Assembly: GCF_000262305.1 (NCBI RefSeq)
Contig: NC_017910.1
Location: forward strand, 2,294,001 to 2,358,000
Direction: 5' to 3'
From: Shimwellia blattae DSM 4481 = NBRC 105725
GTDB taxonomy: Bacteria; Pseudomonadota; Gammaproteobacteria; Enterobacterales; Enterobacteriaceae
DNA: 64,000 nucleotides
The notes beneath the pieces were generated by a model, which was not told where the DNA came from, ran no database searches, and saw only the letters and a list, made by a program, of their open reading frames with translations. Shown in pieces: positions 8,376-18,065 of this stretch (the first letter of the stretch is position 1; every line of letters begins with the position of its first letter). The position numbers and the translations under genes were made by a program.

Positions 8376-10022
8376 TTATTTCGCGCAGCGGCTGCACTGC
8401 GAGGTCAGGATCTGCTGGAAGAAATCATTCCCTTTATCATCCACGAGGATAAACGCCGGGAAATCTTCCACCTCAATCTTCCAGATGGCTTCCATTCCCA
8501 GTTCCGGGTACTCCACGCACTCCAGATGCTTGATACTCTGCTGGGCCAGTACCGCCGCCGGGCCGCCGATGCTGCCCAGATAGAAGCCACCGTGCCTGCG
8601 GCAGGCATCCGTTACCTGCTGGCTGCGGTTGCCTTTTGCCAGCATGATCATGCTCCCCCCCTGGGACTGCAGCAGATCAACATACGAGTCCATCCGCCCG
8701 GCAGTGGTCGGCCCTAAAGAGCCGGAGGGTAAACCTTCCGGGGTTTTCGCCGGGCCTGCGTAGTAGATGGGGTGATCTTTCACATACTGGGGCAGCCCCT
8801 CACCGGCATCCAGGCGCTCTTTCAGCTTCGCGTGGGCAATATCACGCCCGACAATAATCGTACCGGTCAGGGAAAGACGGGTAGAGACCGGATACTGAGA
8901 AAGTTGTTTGAGGATCTCCGCCATTGGCCGGTTAAGATCCACTTTTACGGCTTCCCCTTCCCCGGCCTGGCGCAGGCTTTCCGGGATATATTTGCCCGGG
9001 TTGTGTTCCAGTTTTTCCAGCCAGATCCCGTCGCGGTTAATTTTCCCTTTGATGTTACGGTCCGCCGAGCAGGAAACCCCCATGCCCACCGGGCAGGATG
9101 CCCCGTGGCGCGGCAGGCGGATCACCCGCACGTCGTGGGCGAAATATTTACCGCCAAACTGGGCGCCCAGCCCGAGGTTACGGGCCTCCTGGAGCAGCTC
9201 CTCCTCCAGCGCCAGATCGCGAAACGCCACCCCGTGCTCATTCCCTTCGGTGGGCAGGCCGTCGTAATATTTGGTTGAGGCCAGTTTCACGGTTTTCAGG
9301 GTCGCCTCGGCCGAGGTTCCGCCAATCACAAAAGCGATATGGTACGGCGGGCAGGCGGCGGTCCCCAGGGTACGCATCTTCTCAACCAGGAAATCTTTCA
9401 GTTTTCCGGGGCTGAGCAGCGCCTTGGTCTCCTGGTAGAGGTAGGTTTTATTGGCAGAGCCGCCGCCTTTGGCGATACACAGGAATTTATACTCGTCGCC
9501 GTCGGTACTGTAGAGATCTATCTGAGCAGGCAGGTTGCTGCCGGTATTCACCTCTTTGTACATATCCAGCGCCGCGTTCTGGGAGTAGCGCAGGTTATCT
9601 TCAATAAAGGTGTTATAAACTCCCCGGGAGAGGGCTTCTTCATCACCGCCGCCAGTCCATACACGCTGGCCTTTTTTGCCCACGATAATCGCCGTGCCGG
9701 TGTCCTGGCAGGTTGGCAGAATACCTTTTGCGGCAATATCGGAGTTGCGCAGGAACTGCAGCGCGACATATTTATCGTTTTCGCTGGCTTCGGGATCGTC
9801 AAGAATGGCGGCAACCTGTTGCTGATGCGCCGGGCGCAGCATAAACGAGGCATCGTGAAAGGCGTGCTGCGCCAGCAGCGTCAGCGCCTCGGGGGCGACT
9901 TTGATAACCTCCTGGCCTTCAAACTCGGCCACGGAAACATGGTCCTTACTCAGCAAATAATACTCAGTTTTGTCCTCTCCCAGAGGAAAAGGTGCCTGAT
10001 AATAAAAGGGTTTATTTGACAT
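8376..10022 (-). CDS. fumA: Class I iron-sulfur fumarase FumA
   Basis: FumA is the oxygen-sensitive [4Fe-4S] fumarase of the citric acid cycle. The 548 residues equal E. coli FumA in length and include the cluster cysteines Cys105 ([11 protein letters not shown]), one in [11 protein letters not shown] and one in [11 protein letters not shown]. The C-terminal beta-type domain contains [13 protein letters not shown] and ends in CSRCAK. A class I fumarase at this locus is FumA by synteny; FumB is very similar in sequence. It is divergent from manA with a 222-bp shared upstream region, and the Hcp insertion separates it from fumC. Confidence 0.96.
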   Translation of the reverse strand: MSNKPFYYQAPFPLGEDKTEYYLLSKDHVSVAEFEGQEVIKVAPEALTLLAQHAFHDASFMLRPAHQQQVAAILDDPEASENDKYVALQFLRNSDIAAKGILPTCQDTGTAIIVGKKGQRVWTGGGDEEALSRGVYNTFIEDNLRYSQNAALDMYKEVNTGSNLPAQIDLYSTDGDEYKFLCIAKGGGSANKTYLYQETKALLSPGKLKDFLVEKMRTLGTAACPPYHIAFVIGGTSAEATLKTVKLASTKYYDGLPTEGNEHGVAFRDLALEEELLQEARNLGLGAQFGGKYFAHDVRVIRLPRHGASCPVGMGVSCSADRNIKGKINRDGIWLEKLEHNPGKYIPESLRQAGEGEAVKVDLNRPMAEILKQLSQYPVSTRLSLTGTIIVGRDIAHAKLKERLDAGEGLPQYVKDHPIYYAGPAKTPEGLPSGSLGPTTAGRMDSYVDLLQSQGGSMIMLAKGNRSQQVTDACRRHGGFYLGSIGGPAAVLAQQSIKHLECVEYPELGMEAIWKIEVEDFPAFILVDDKGNDFFQQILTSQCSRCAK

Positions 10023-10244
10023 TGTTTTCTCACCTGTTACTTCAGTAAGTTAAGCCCATGCTTTCCGCCCTTCCCGGGTACATTCCGTCATCGGAGTGCG
10101 GTAAAGCATCCGTTGCCACTATATTGACACATTTAATTAACAAAACCGAGAAGAGTCCGTGTTTTTGCCACTGCAGGTTACTTCCCGGGCTAAAATTGTT
10201 TTAATAGCGCCAGGCATTTCTTTTAAAAATACAGGGCATTAATC

Positions 10245-11423
10245 ATGCAGCGACTACACAATGCTATCCAGCATTACGCCTGGGGCAGCAAAACCGCGTT
10301 AACCGAACTGTACGGTATCCACAACCCGGATCAGCAACCGATGGCCGAGTTATGGATGGGTGCCCACCCGAAGAGCAGCTCCACAGTGCAATCTCATGAT
10401 GGCGTGACAGTGTCACTAAGAGAGTGCATTGCCGCCGATCCGGCAGGGGCACTGGGCTCGCGGGTGGCAGCCCGTTTTGGTGAGCTGCCGTTTCTGTTTA
10501 AAGTGCTGTGCGCCGCCCAGCCGCTCTCCATCCAGGTGCACCCCAGCAAACCCGCCGCCGAAGCAGGTTTTGCCCGCGAAAATAGCGCCGGTATCCCCCT
10601 GGATGCCGCCCACCGCAATTACAAAGATCCCAACCACAAACCGGAGCTGGTTTTCGCCCTCACCCCGTTTCGGGCAATGAACGGATTTCGGGTATTTAGT
10701 GAGATTGCCGCATTACTGGCCCCGGTCGCCGCCGCCCACCCGCTGATTGGCGAGTTTATCCGCCAGCCGGATGCCGGGCACCTGCGTCGCCTGTTTGGCG
10801 GCCTGCTCGGCCTGAACGGGGCGGAAAAAGCACAGGCGCTGGCGGTACTGCGCCAGGCGCTGCAAACCCAGTCCGGCGAGCCCTGGGATACGGTGCGCGC
10901 AATTGCGGAATTCTACCCGGATGACAGCGGGTTATTCTCCCCGCTGCTGCTCAACGTGATACAGCTACAGCCCGCAGAGGCGATGTTCCTGTCTGCCGAA
11001 ACCCCCCATGCCTACCTGAACGGTGTCGGGCTGGAGGTGATGGCCAATTCAGACAACGTACTGCGTGCCGGGCTGACCCCAAAATATATGGATATTCCGG
11101 AGCTGCTGGCGAATGTGCAGTTTGTGGCTAAACCGGCAGATCAGTTGCTGGCCCACCCGCAGCGGCACGGCGATGAGCTGGATTTCCCCGTACCGGTGGA
11201 GGATTTCGCGTTTTCGCTGCATACTCTGCACGCAGCCCCCGCGCCACTGGATCAGGAAAGCGCAGCCATTGTGTTCTGCGTGGCGGGCGAGGCCCGGCTA
11301 CAGAAAGAGAACGAAACCCTGGTGCTGCGCCCGGGTGAATCGGCTTTTATCAGCGCCAGCGAGGCGCCGGTCAGCATCAGTGGCCAGGGCACCCTTGCCA
11401 GGGTGTATAACGTTCTGAACTAA
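10245..11423 (+). CDS. manA: Mannose-6-phosphate isomerase ManA
   Basis: ManA interconverts mannose 6-phosphate and fructose 6-phosphate, linking mannose use and GDP-mannose synthesis to glycolysis. This is a type I, zinc-dependent cupin enzyme. The zinc ligands Gln97 and His99 are seen in SIQVHPSK, and further metal-site sequence in HKPELVFAL and ETPHAYLNGVGLEVMANSDNVLRAGLTPKY. Length 392 residues, against 391 in E. coli. It diverges from fumA as in E. coli and precedes ydgA. Confidence 0.97.
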   Translation: MQRLHNAIQHYAWGSKTALTELYGIHNPDQQPMAELWMGAHPKSSSTVQSHDGVTVSLRECIAADPAGALGSRVAARFGELPFLFKVLCAAQPLSIQVHPSKPAAEAGFARENSAGIPLDAAHRNYKDPNHKPELVFALTPFRAMNGFRVFSEIAALLAPVAAAHPLIGEFIRQPDAGHLRRLFGGLLGLNGAEKAQALAVLRQALQTQSGEPWDTVRAIAEFYPDDSGLFSPLLLNVIQLQPAEAMFLSAETPHAYLNGVGLEVMANSDNVLRAGLTPKYMDIPELLANVQFVAKPADQLLAHPQRHGDELDFPVPVEDFAFSLHTLHAAPAPLDQESAAIVFCVAGEARLQKENETLVLRPGESAFISASEAPVSISGQGTLARVYNVLN

Positions 11424-11521
11424 GTTACTGATCTTTGAAGCAGGGATTGCTACTCTTGGTTGTGGAAGTAAGAACTCATCCCGGGCCATACGCGGCCCGG
11501 CATTAATATGGAAACCGAACG

Positions 11522-13075
11522 ATGAAAAAATCACTCGTCGCCGTCGGCGTCATTGTTGCTCTCGGTGCTGTCTGGACCGGCGCGTCATGGTATACAGGGA
11601 AGCAGCTCGAAGGCCGGATAGCAGAATTGATAGCCACCGCCAATAGCCAGTTACAGCAAACGGCGCCGGATTCCGGGGTGATCGTGAGCTATGCCAATTA
11701 CCAGCGCGGCCTGTTTACCAGCCAGATGCAACTGGTGATTAGCCCGGACAGCAAAGCCAGCGGCTGGCTGAAAGCGGGCCAGAAAGTGGTCCTGAACGAG
11801 ACCTTAAGCCACGGCCCGCTGCCGCTGGCACAGCTTAAGCACCTGAATCTGATCCCTTCAATGGCGTCGGTACATACCACCCTGGTTAATAACGACACCA
11901 CCCGCCACCTGTTTGAGATGACCCACGGCCAGTCGTTTATTGATGCCCAAACCCGCATCGGCTACAGCGGGGCCACCGCCTCAGAGATCCAGTTACTGGC
12001 GCTCAATTATGAAAAAGATCAGGACAAAATCGACTTCAGTGGTGCCACCATCAGTACCGATGTCGACAGCGACGCTAACAGTGTGTCCGTTACCGGTAAT
12101 GCAGATAGCACCGTCATCAGCACGCGTAATGACTATGGTCAGCACGTTCTGCTGACCACCAACGGCCTGAATACCGACGGCACCAGCAAACTGGCCGATT
12201 TTGGCGAGCGTATCGGCCACCAGAAAGTGGCAGTTGCGAAGGCGTCTATTGCCATCGAAGGCAAAGAGATGGCTGTACTGGAGGGCTTTAGCCTCAACGG
12301 GCTGTCGGATATTGCCAAAGACGGTAAACATCTGGATGCCAGTTTCGATTACGGGCTGGATGCCCTGAAAGTTCAGGGTCAGGATATGGGTAGCGGCAAG
12401 CTGGCGCTGAAATTCGCCGGTGTCGACGGGGCTGCGCTGCATGAATTCAGCCAGAAGTACAACGCCCAGACCCGCGCCCTGCTGGACAAGAGCAATACCG
12501 AAGAGGACTACACCGAAAGCGTGATGGACATTCTCTTTGGCAACCTGCCCCTGCTGCTAAAAGGCGATCCGGTCGTCACCATTGCCCCGCTCAGCTGGAA
12601 GAATGACAAAGGCGAGAGCACGCTGAATCTGACCGTGGCGTTAAAAGATCCCCAGGCCAGCGGCCAGAACGCCGGTAATGATCAACTGCTCGGCGGGAGC
12701 ATTAAATCCCTCGACAGTAAGCTGGTTGTCCCCATTGATATGGCCACCCGGCTGATGACCCAGGTAGCGAAGCTGGAAGGATATCAGGAAGAGGATGCCG
12801 CCAAACTTGCCGATCAGCAGGTTAAAGGGGTGGCCGCTATGGGGCAGATGTTCCGCCTGACTACCACCGAAGACCAAAAAATCCTCAGCAGTCTGCAGTA
12901 CAACGCAGGCCAGGTCACCCTTAACGGCAAACAGATGCCGCTGGTTGATTTCCTGGCGATGTTCGGGATGACCGTGTCCGACACGGCCCCGGAACAGCCA
13001 CAGCCACAGCCACAGCCACAGCCACAGCCACAGCCACAGCCACAGCCACAGCCACAGCCACAGCCACAGCAATAA
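11522..13075 (+). CDS. ydgA: YdgA family DUF945 protein with proline-glutamine repeat tail
   Basis: YdgA belongs to the DUF945 family of inner-membrane-anchored proteins of unclear role. The 517-residue protein has one N-terminal membrane anchor (residues about 4-24) followed by a long periplasmic region. The ATG at 11522 is preceded by only a weak ribosome-binding sequence. It is about 15 residues longer than E. coli YdgA (502); the extra length comes from a C-terminal run of twelve Pro-Gln dipeptides encoded by a hexanucleotide tandem repeat. Some E. coli homologues also end in a Gln/Pro-rich tail, so length variation is plausible. Confidence 0.92.
   Translation: MKKSLVAVGVIVALGAVWTGASWYTGKQLEGRIAELIATANSQLQQTAPDSGVIVSYANYQRGLFTSQMQLVISPDSKASGWLKAGQKVVLNETLSHGPLPLAQLKHLNLIPSMASVHTTLVNNDTTRHLFEMTHGQSFIDAQTRIGYSGATASEIQLLALNYEKDQDKIDFSGATISTDVDSDANSVSVTGNADSTVISTRNDYGQHVLLTTNGLNTDGTSKLADFGERIGHQKVAVAKASIAIEGKEMAVLEGFSLNGLSDIAKDGKHLDASFDYGLDALKVQGQDMGSGKLALKFAGVDGAALHEFSQKYNAQTRALLDKSNTEEDYTESVMDILFGNLPLLLKGDPVVTIAPLSWKNDKGESTLNLTVALKDPQASGQNAGNDQLLGGSIKSLDSKLVVPIDMATRLMTQVAKLEGYQEEDAAKLADQQVKGVAAMGQMFRLTTTEDQKILSSLQYNAGQVTLNGKQMPLVDFLAMFGMTVSDTAPEQPQPQPQPQPQPQPQPQPQPQPQPQQ
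12995..13069 (+). repeat. Hexanucleotide tandem repeat (CAGCCA)12.5 in the ydgA tail
   Basis: Seventy-five bases of perfect CAGCCA repeat encode Gln followed by twelve Pro-Gln units, just before the final Gln codon (CAA) and TAA. The unit is a multiple of three, so slippage would change tail length without shifting the frame. No interruptions are present, which suggests recent expansion. Confidence 0.97.
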
Positions 13076-13082
13076 TAGCCCC

Positions 13083-13114
13083 GCAAAGAGGGAATACGTA
13101 CTCTCCCTCTTTGC
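13083..13114. terminator. Stem-loop between convergent ydgA and yhfZ
   Basis: Perfect 11-base arms GCAAAGAGGGA and TCCCTCTTTGC with a 10-base loop lie 8 bp after the ydgA stop. It could terminate ydgA and, read from the other side, yhfZ. The T-run is short. Confidence 0.65.
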
Positions 13115-13135
13115 TTCTGATAAGTGCACCACGGA

Positions 13136-14041
13136 TCAATACCGGGGATCGCACTCCCCTCTGATCACCTGCTGCTGGCAGGCGACCACCTGTGACACAT
13201 CCACAAACGTGCTCAGCAGTTGCCGGGTAGTGGCATCCCCCTTCCGGATAACAACAGCGGCTTCAGCCGCACTACGGACAAAGTCCGATGGCGCCAGCGG
13301 GGTTGCGCTCAGCCCGCGCAGCGCGATACTGTCCGGATCTTCCGTATTCCAGACCACCGCATCAACCATCCCCTGGGCCAGGCTGTGCAGGCAGTGGTGA
13401 TAAGAGATTTCGATATAGTCAACCGCCTCCCGGGGGAACTGCTCCCGGGTCAGGATGCGCTGATCGAGAGAGCGACTGTCCAGGGCGACACGTTTTACCG
13501 GCCCTTTATCGCCCTGGCGGCGGATTACCCCGTGTCGGGCACAGGTGTCCGGCCCGGACAAAATGGCAATCTCCACCCGGCAATCGGGCGCGGCACAGTA
13601 ATACTCCGCCGCCAGGCGCGACATCACGGCCATGTCATACAGGCCATTACACAGGCACTCTACCCGCACATCCGCCCCGCTCATATGGGCAAACCAGAAC
13701 GGCACACCGCTGAATGCCTGCCTGAGCCCGGTGGCTAACCCTTCATATTTTTTGGTGTAGGGCAGCGGCATGGCGCAAACCAGCGCGGGAATATCTGCAT
13801 AGCGTAGCAGTGCCGGGTAATCCACCTGGCTCAGCAGGCTGCCGTTGCGGCCCTGGCGCTGGATCTGCACACATCCCCCCTGCTCCAGGCTCATCAGCGC
13901 GCCCTGTAACAACCCCACGGATAAGCCGGAGTCCAGGCGCAGCGCACTGATGGGTTTTAAACGATCCCCTGGCCGCAGGGACATCAGATACATGGCCAGG
14001 TAACGCAGCGCCAGCCCTTCTTTTTTCAGATATCGCGACAT
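13136..14041 (-). CDS. yhfZ: YhfZ, putative GntR-like regulator of the yhf/php cluster
   Basis: The 301-residue protein equals E. coli YhfZ in length. Residues about 1-65 look like a winged helix (RYLAMYLMSLRPGDRLKPIS with SVGLLQGALMSLEQGG), and the rest resembles a periplasmic-binding-type ligand domain. In E. coli yhfZ is the first gene of the operon. Here it lies after yhfT, behind a terminator, with its own upstream region. A TTCATTTTTATGAA palindrome 13 bp upstream of its start also occurs before yhfY, suggesting autoregulation and control of the main operon. The regulator role is inferred from domains and context; the ligand is unknown. Confidence 0.85.
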   Translation of the reverse strand: MSRYLKKEGLALRYLAMYLMSLRPGDRLKPISALRLDSGLSVGLLQGALMSLEQGGCVQIQRQGRNGSLLSQVDYPALLRYADIPALVCAMPLPYTKKYEGLATGLRQAFSGVPFWFAHMSGADVRVECLCNGLYDMAVMSRLAAEYYCAAPDCRVEIAILSGPDTCARHGVIRRQGDKGPVKRVALDSRSLDQRILTREQFPREAVDYIEISYHHCLHSLAQGMVDAVVWNTEDPDSIALRGLSATPLAPSDFVRSAAEAAVVIRKGDATTRQLLSTFVDVSQVVACQQQVIRGECDPRY

Positions 14042-14053
14042 GAAGATAACATA

Positions 14054-14067
14054 TTCATTTTTATGAA
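14054..14067. promoter_or_regulatory. Palindrome upstream of yhfZ, candidate YhfZ operator
   Basis: TTCATTTTTATGAA is a 5-bp inverted repeat around TTTT, 13 bp upstream of the yhfZ start codon. The same 14 bases occur at 19621-19634 upstream of yhfY. Two identical copies, one before each transcription unit of the cluster, suggest a shared regulator, with YhfZ the obvious candidate. Confidence 0.6.
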
Positions 14068-14194
14068 ATCATTAGCGGAGTTTACGATGCCAGAGCCCTA
14101 CCGCGATCAGTAAACCGGTAAATTGCCGCAGTTATCACAAAGAAAATGCAGCGGTGGGTATTTAGGTTTTTTATGATTCACAAAAACCGCACAG

Positions 14195-14232
14195 TAAAAA
14201 TACAGACAGTCAGCGCTCGCCAACTGTCTGTA
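14195..14232 (-). terminator. Intrinsic terminator after yhfT
   Basis: Arms TACAGACAGT and ACTGTCTGTA with a 12-base loop are followed on the minus strand by a T-run (AAAAA at 14196-14200 on +). It lies about 20 bp beyond the yhfT stop and separates the yhfY-T operon from yhfZ. Confidence 0.85.
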
Positions 14233-14252
14233 TGAACTGCCTGGTGCTGAAC

Positions 14253-15551
14253 TCAGCCCGGGATAAATAACCCCGCCAGCCATAAGATATTGAGCACGAT
14301 CCCGGTCAGGATCACCGCCACTACCGGCGCGGCAATTTTCAGCACCGGCCGCCCGATAGCCTCATTGAGGAAATAGAGCGCTGCGGCAATTGAGAAGCCG
14401 GTATAACCCGCCATTTTGATGGCCGCGAAGACAGAGCCGATTAACAGCGCAAACTCCATCAGCATATTCATGGCGTTGCGAATATTGTCGGAGGCATCCC
14501 GCACTGAGGGGTAACGCCCCAGCCATTTACCGATATAGCGCAACAGCAGCACCTCAGCGGAGATAACCAACGCCCCCAGCGGCGCGGCTATCCACGGCGT
14601 GGGTGACAAATACCCGACAACAAAAACAAAGGTAAACCCGGCCACCGCATATACCCCGGTCGCCAGGGCGGTCGTGGCAATCAGCGGAAGAAACCCCAGC
14701 GCGCGCATAAACTCTGCCAGCGCGGCCTGGCGCACCAGTGCACTGGCTTCAGCCGGATCCACCCCCGGGGCATAGGCCTTCGCCAGGGTGTAAATCGACA
14801 CTTCGCTGCCGCCGAAGATACGCAGGCTGACAACCGCAGCAATCAGCGCCCCGACGGTGGCAATCCACGGCAGCTGCGCGATGATTCTGCGGGAGCGCTC
14901 CTCAAAGACCGAGTGGCCGTCCCCCTCCTGCTCCCCTGAGCGGTTGCGATCCCGCCAGATAGCCGTCCCCAGCAGCATCACCATGCCGGTAAAAATCTCA
15001 ATGGACTCCGGGTACAGGTGCGGGAAAAAACGCACCACCACAATGCGCGACATCAGGACCACCGCGCACCCCAGCAGGCCCAGCTTCAGCCCGAACTGGT
15101 AAAACAGCGCCACCAGCGGAAACAGAGCAAAAGCCGAGACTACCGGGTTGCTCAGTTCCCCCAGCGCACCGATAATATCTACCGGCAGTGAGGTCAGCAC
15201 CTGGTTTACCGGCTCCAGGCTGGTAAACACCACAATCCCCCACAACATGCCCAGCGCCAGTGCCAGCCACGGGCTGAACGCCATCACGCCGATGATGTCC
15301 GTCGGCAGAAACAGCAGCCAGCTGTTAAGCAGCCCGGTAGAGAGCGTGAACGAGATCCCCACCGACGCCACAAAACCGATGCTCAGACCAAAGGCGATAC
15401 TGCCTGCCTCGCGCCGGTTCATGCGCCCTTCCACCAGTTGGGGCAAAATGGGGCGGATCCCGTCGTGAAATACCGCCGCACTGCGGTGGGACAACAGAGC
15501 CGTTATACCGGTAAGCAGTGACACCAGCATCACGGGAAGATAGCCCGTCAT
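14253..15551 (-). CDS. yhfT: YhfT, polytopic membrane protein, putative transporter
   Basis: The 432-residue protein has about ten to twelve hydrophobic segments and matches E. coli YhfT (about 434 residues), a putative transporter whose substrate is not known. It begins VT-GYLPVMLVSLLTGI and ends in WLAGLFIPG. Its start overlaps the yhfU stop by 4 bp (15548-15551), so it is translated as part of the same operon. By context it probably moves the substrate or product of the Php/YhfX/YhfW pathway. Confidence 0.88.
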   Translation of the reverse strand: MTGYLPVMLVSLLTGITALLSHRSAAVFHDGIRPILPQLVEGRMNRREAGSIAFGLSIGFVASVGISFTLSTGLLNSWLLFLPTDIIGVMAFSPWLALALGMLWGIVVFTSLEPVNQVLTSLPVDIIGALGELSNPVVSAFALFPLVALFYQFGLKLGLLGCAVVLMSRIVVVRFFPHLYPESIEIFTGMVMLLGTAIWRDRNRSGEQEGDGHSVFEERSRRIIAQLPWIATVGALIAAVVSLRIFGGSEVSIYTLAKAYAPGVDPAEASALVRQAALAEFMRALGFLPLIATTALATGVYAVAGFTFVFVVGYLSPTPWIAAPLGALVISAEVLLLRYIGKWLGRYPSVRDASDNIRNAMNMLMEFALLIGSVFAAIKMAGYTGFSIAAALYFLNEAIGRPVLKIAAPVVAVILTGIVLNILWLAGLFIPG

Positions 15552-15913
15552 ACGGCCTCCTGGCGTAGCGCCGCTATCAGTAACGGAATCGCATGATCCA
15601 CATGCTCAACGGATAGCCCAAAGGCCACTTTCCCCTGGCCCACCCAGTCGGTTATCTGCTCCGCCCGGGCCTGAATACCTGGTTTTGCGATAGTGCAGGT
15701 GCGGTTAAAACCGATGATGGCAATCGCCATCGACAACGCGGCGCCTGCCCCGGTATTACAGGCACCGATATAGTAATCAAGCTGGCCATTTTTAACCCGG
15801 GTGGCGGCGTCAATATCACGGAGAATAAAAAGCGCAAACTCGCCCGGGGCATATTTTTCAATAATGTCACGAATATTTTCCCGCTGGAGTCCTGCAATAC
15901 CGATCTTTTTCAT
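15548..15913 (-). CDS. yhfU: YhfU, small DUF2620 protein
   Basis: A 121-residue soluble protein matching E. coli YhfU (117 residues, DUF2620). It starts MKKIGIAGLQRENIRDII and contains a glycine- and alanine-rich stretch, YYIGACNTGAGAALSMAIAI. It has some resemblance to PTS IIB-like nucleotide-fold proteins, but I cannot support a function. It lies between php and yhfT in the operon, 21 bp after php, and overlaps yhfT. Confidence 0.85.
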   Translation of the reverse strand: MKKIGIAGLQRENIRDIIEKYAPGEFALFILRDIDAATRVKNGQLDYYIGACNTGAGAALSMAIAIIGFNRTCTIAKPGIQARAEQITDWVGQGKVAFGLSVEHVDHAIPLLIAALRQEAV

Positions 15914-15934
15914 TTTATGTCCTCATTCTTTTAT

Positions 15935-16825
15935 TTATTTGAAAAATGTTGCCGGGTTATCGCGTAACATCTGGTCAATTTCACGCTGGCTGATCTGCGC
16001 CGCCCGCAACATGGGTACAAAGGTGTCGGTTAAATAACAAAAACCCGGCCCGCCATTTTTGGCTAAATGAGATTTACGGGTAATATCCATCGAGAGCATG
16101 ACCCGGCTTAATAACCCCCGCTGTGAGAGTTCACTCAGCAGGCGCACGCGCTTTTCATCCGGGAAGTAATTATTTTTGCCAATGGTGTCAAACTGCACCC
16201 AGGCCCCCGCGTCGATGATTTTCAGCAAGGTATCCAGATCGTCCCGGAGATCACAGTGGCCTATCACCACCGATTCCGGAGAGACACCAAAGCCCGTCAG
16301 TAATGCCAGCTGCTCAGGCCCCATGGTGCTGAACCCCGTATGGGTAGAGACAGGCCGCCCCGTCTGGTGCCAGGCAAGGGCCGCCGCGTGGAACATCTTC
16401 GCCTCGTCCGGGGTGATTTTCCCTTCACTGCTGCCAATCTCCCCGATAACGCTCGCCCGGATACCGCTATTCCCGATCCCCGTCTCTATTTCGGCGACCA
16501 TTTCGGCCGCCAGGGTCTGCGCATCACGCTGCGCCACGTGGGGCGGATAAAAATTCTGCTGGTAATAGCCGGTGGAAAATAAAACGTTGATGCCCGTCTC
16601 CAGCATTAAACGCCCGATAAAATCCACATTGCGCCCCATATACCGGTTGGTCATCTCAATAATATTCCGGACGCCGCGATCCATTAAACTATTAAGCTCA
16701 TCCCTTAATAGTTCATATTCATCCAGACAGCAGTCCGCATTATTTTTAAACGGGGATAAATCAATATAAAGATGTTCGTGGGCATAGGTATAGCCCGCCG
16801 GATCAATTGCCGGTGATAATGCCAT
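15935..16825 (-). CDS. php: Php, phosphotriesterase-homology amidohydrolase
   Basis: The 296-residue protein belongs to the phosphotriesterase-like amidohydrolases with a binuclear metal centre in a TIM barrel. Expected ligands are visible: His16 and His18 in AHEH, Glu129 in VIGEIG where related enzymes use a carbamylated lysine, His162 in THTG, His190 in GHCD and Asp247 in SMD. The glutamate bridge matches E. coli Php. The physiological substrate is unknown; known relatives include lactonases and phosphodiesterases. It is central in the yhf operon, 13 bp after yhfW. Confidence 0.92.
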   Translation of the reverse strand: MALSPAIDPAGYTYAHEHLYIDLSPFKNNADCCLDEYELLRDELNSLMDRGVRNIIEMTNRYMGRNVDFIGRLMLETGINVLFSTGYYQQNFYPPHVAQRDAQTLAAEMVAEIETGIGNSGIRASVIGEIGSSEGKITPDEAKMFHAAALAWHQTGRPVSTHTGFSTMGPEQLALLTGFGVSPESVVIGHCDLRDDLDTLLKIIDAGAWVQFDTIGKNNYFPDEKRVRLLSELSQRGLLSRVMLSMDITRKSHLAKNGGPGFCYLTDTFVPMLRAAQISQREIDQMLRDNPATFFK

Positions 16826-16838
16826 TATGACGCTCCTG

Positions 16839-18056
16839 TTATTTTATGGTGAGCAGCGGTAAAAAAGAGGTTCCGCTTTGGGGGGGCGGTGCCTGCCAGG
16901 CATCACATACGGTGGCCCCCACATCGGCCAGTGTCTGGCGGGTGCCCAGGTTGACCCCATGGCAGCCTTCACGCCATACCAGTAACGGCACCCGCTCCCG
17001 GGTATGGCGGGCGTGACCAATGGTCGGGTCGTTTCCGTGATCGGCCATCACCACCAGCAGATCATCACGGCCCAGCAGCCCCAGCAACAGGCCAAGATGG
17101 CGGTCAACCACCTGGAGCCTGTCGGCGTACCAGTCCACATCCTGGGCGTGCCCGGCAAGATCCGTTTCCTGAATATTGGTACAGATAAACCGTGGCCCGG
17201 GGCGGCGAATCTCCCCGGCGGTCAGATCCATAATGTGCCCGGTATCCACAATACCGCCGAGGTTCTCCCCCCCGGGGTTTACCACAATATCGGCCACTTT
17301 CCCCACCAGCGAGACCGGGATCTGCCGCCGGGCGAGGCAGGCAGGTACCTGGCATGAAGGGTCAACCCCATAACCGGCGTGCACCACCTGAAACCCCTGC
17401 CGGTACACCCCGCTGCGCGGGGTATCAATACCGGCATATTTGCCCTCGCGCTGCACGGCGGCGGCCTGGATCTGCGCGGCGCTGGTGCCATCCCCGCCGA
17501 ATATAATAACCCGCCCCACCCGGGCCACGGCGCGCACAACCGCGCCAATCGCCTGCACCTCGCGAAAAGTGATGCGGGTGAGATCCGCCGTAACGTTGTA
17601 GACCAGGCCGCTGTCGGTCTCCAGGTTATCGCCCACGGCAACGGCCCCATCGACCCACAGCACCCCGGGCCCTTCCGGCAGCAGACGCTCTACCCGGTGA
17701 CCACGCGCCACCAGCGCCTGTGCCAGCGGCTGGAGAATCTGGCTGAAGGGCTCACACAACGGTCTGGCCGGTGCGGTGCCCATGATCTCCTGGTGGCCCA
17801 TAAAGGAGTCGGCCCCTTCGTGGCGCAGTAACGCACATCCGGTATTCGCCCGGGGGGCCGGGCGCATAATATTCACCACCTCCCCCAGCGCATTGATAAG
17901 CCCGAGCTGCTCCAGCACCGGTAAACGCAACTGCGGGCAACGGCGCAGAATATGGCCGCAGGTATTCGCCCCCAGATCTTCCGGGCGCACCCGGGCCACA
18001 TCATCCATCGCCCCCACGGCAAAACTGTCGATAACAATCACAATCACCTTGTTCAT
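16839..18056 (-). CDS. yhfW: YhfW, phosphopentomutase-like metalloenzyme
   Basis: The 405-residue protein belongs to the alkaline phosphatase superfamily and resembles phosphopentomutase DeoB: VIVIDSFAVGAMDD at the N-terminus supplies the first metal aspartate, and the C-terminal MADHGNDPTIGHARHTRERV supplies the second metal site. Family members move or remove phosphate on pentoses. Its specific substrate is not established. It lies in the operon between yhfX and php, 9 bp from yhfX. Confidence 0.9.
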   Translation of the reverse strand: MNKVIVIVIDSFAVGAMDDVARVRPEDLGANTCGHILRRCPQLRLPVLEQLGLINALGEVVNIMRPAPRANTGCALLRHEGADSFMGHQEIMGTAPARPLCEPFSQILQPLAQALVARGHRVERLLPEGPGVLWVDGAVAVGDNLETDSGLVYNVTADLTRITFREVQAIGAVVRAVARVGRVIIFGGDGTSAAQIQAAAVQREGKYAGIDTPRSGVYRQGFQVVHAGYGVDPSCQVPACLARRQIPVSLVGKVADIVVNPGGENLGGIVDTGHIMDLTAGEIRRPGPRFICTNIQETDLAGHAQDVDWYADRLQVVDRHLGLLLGLLGRDDLLVVMADHGNDPTIGHARHTRERVPLLVWREGCHGVNLGTRQTLADVGATVCDAWQAPPPQSGTSFLPLLTIK

Positions 18057-18065
18057 GACGCCTCC

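Noticed and set aside
12641..13154. Antisense frames over the ydgA tail with long alternating dipeptide runs
   Set aside because: They are the complement and frame shifts of the CAGCCA repeat, with no ribosome-binding site and no independent homology.
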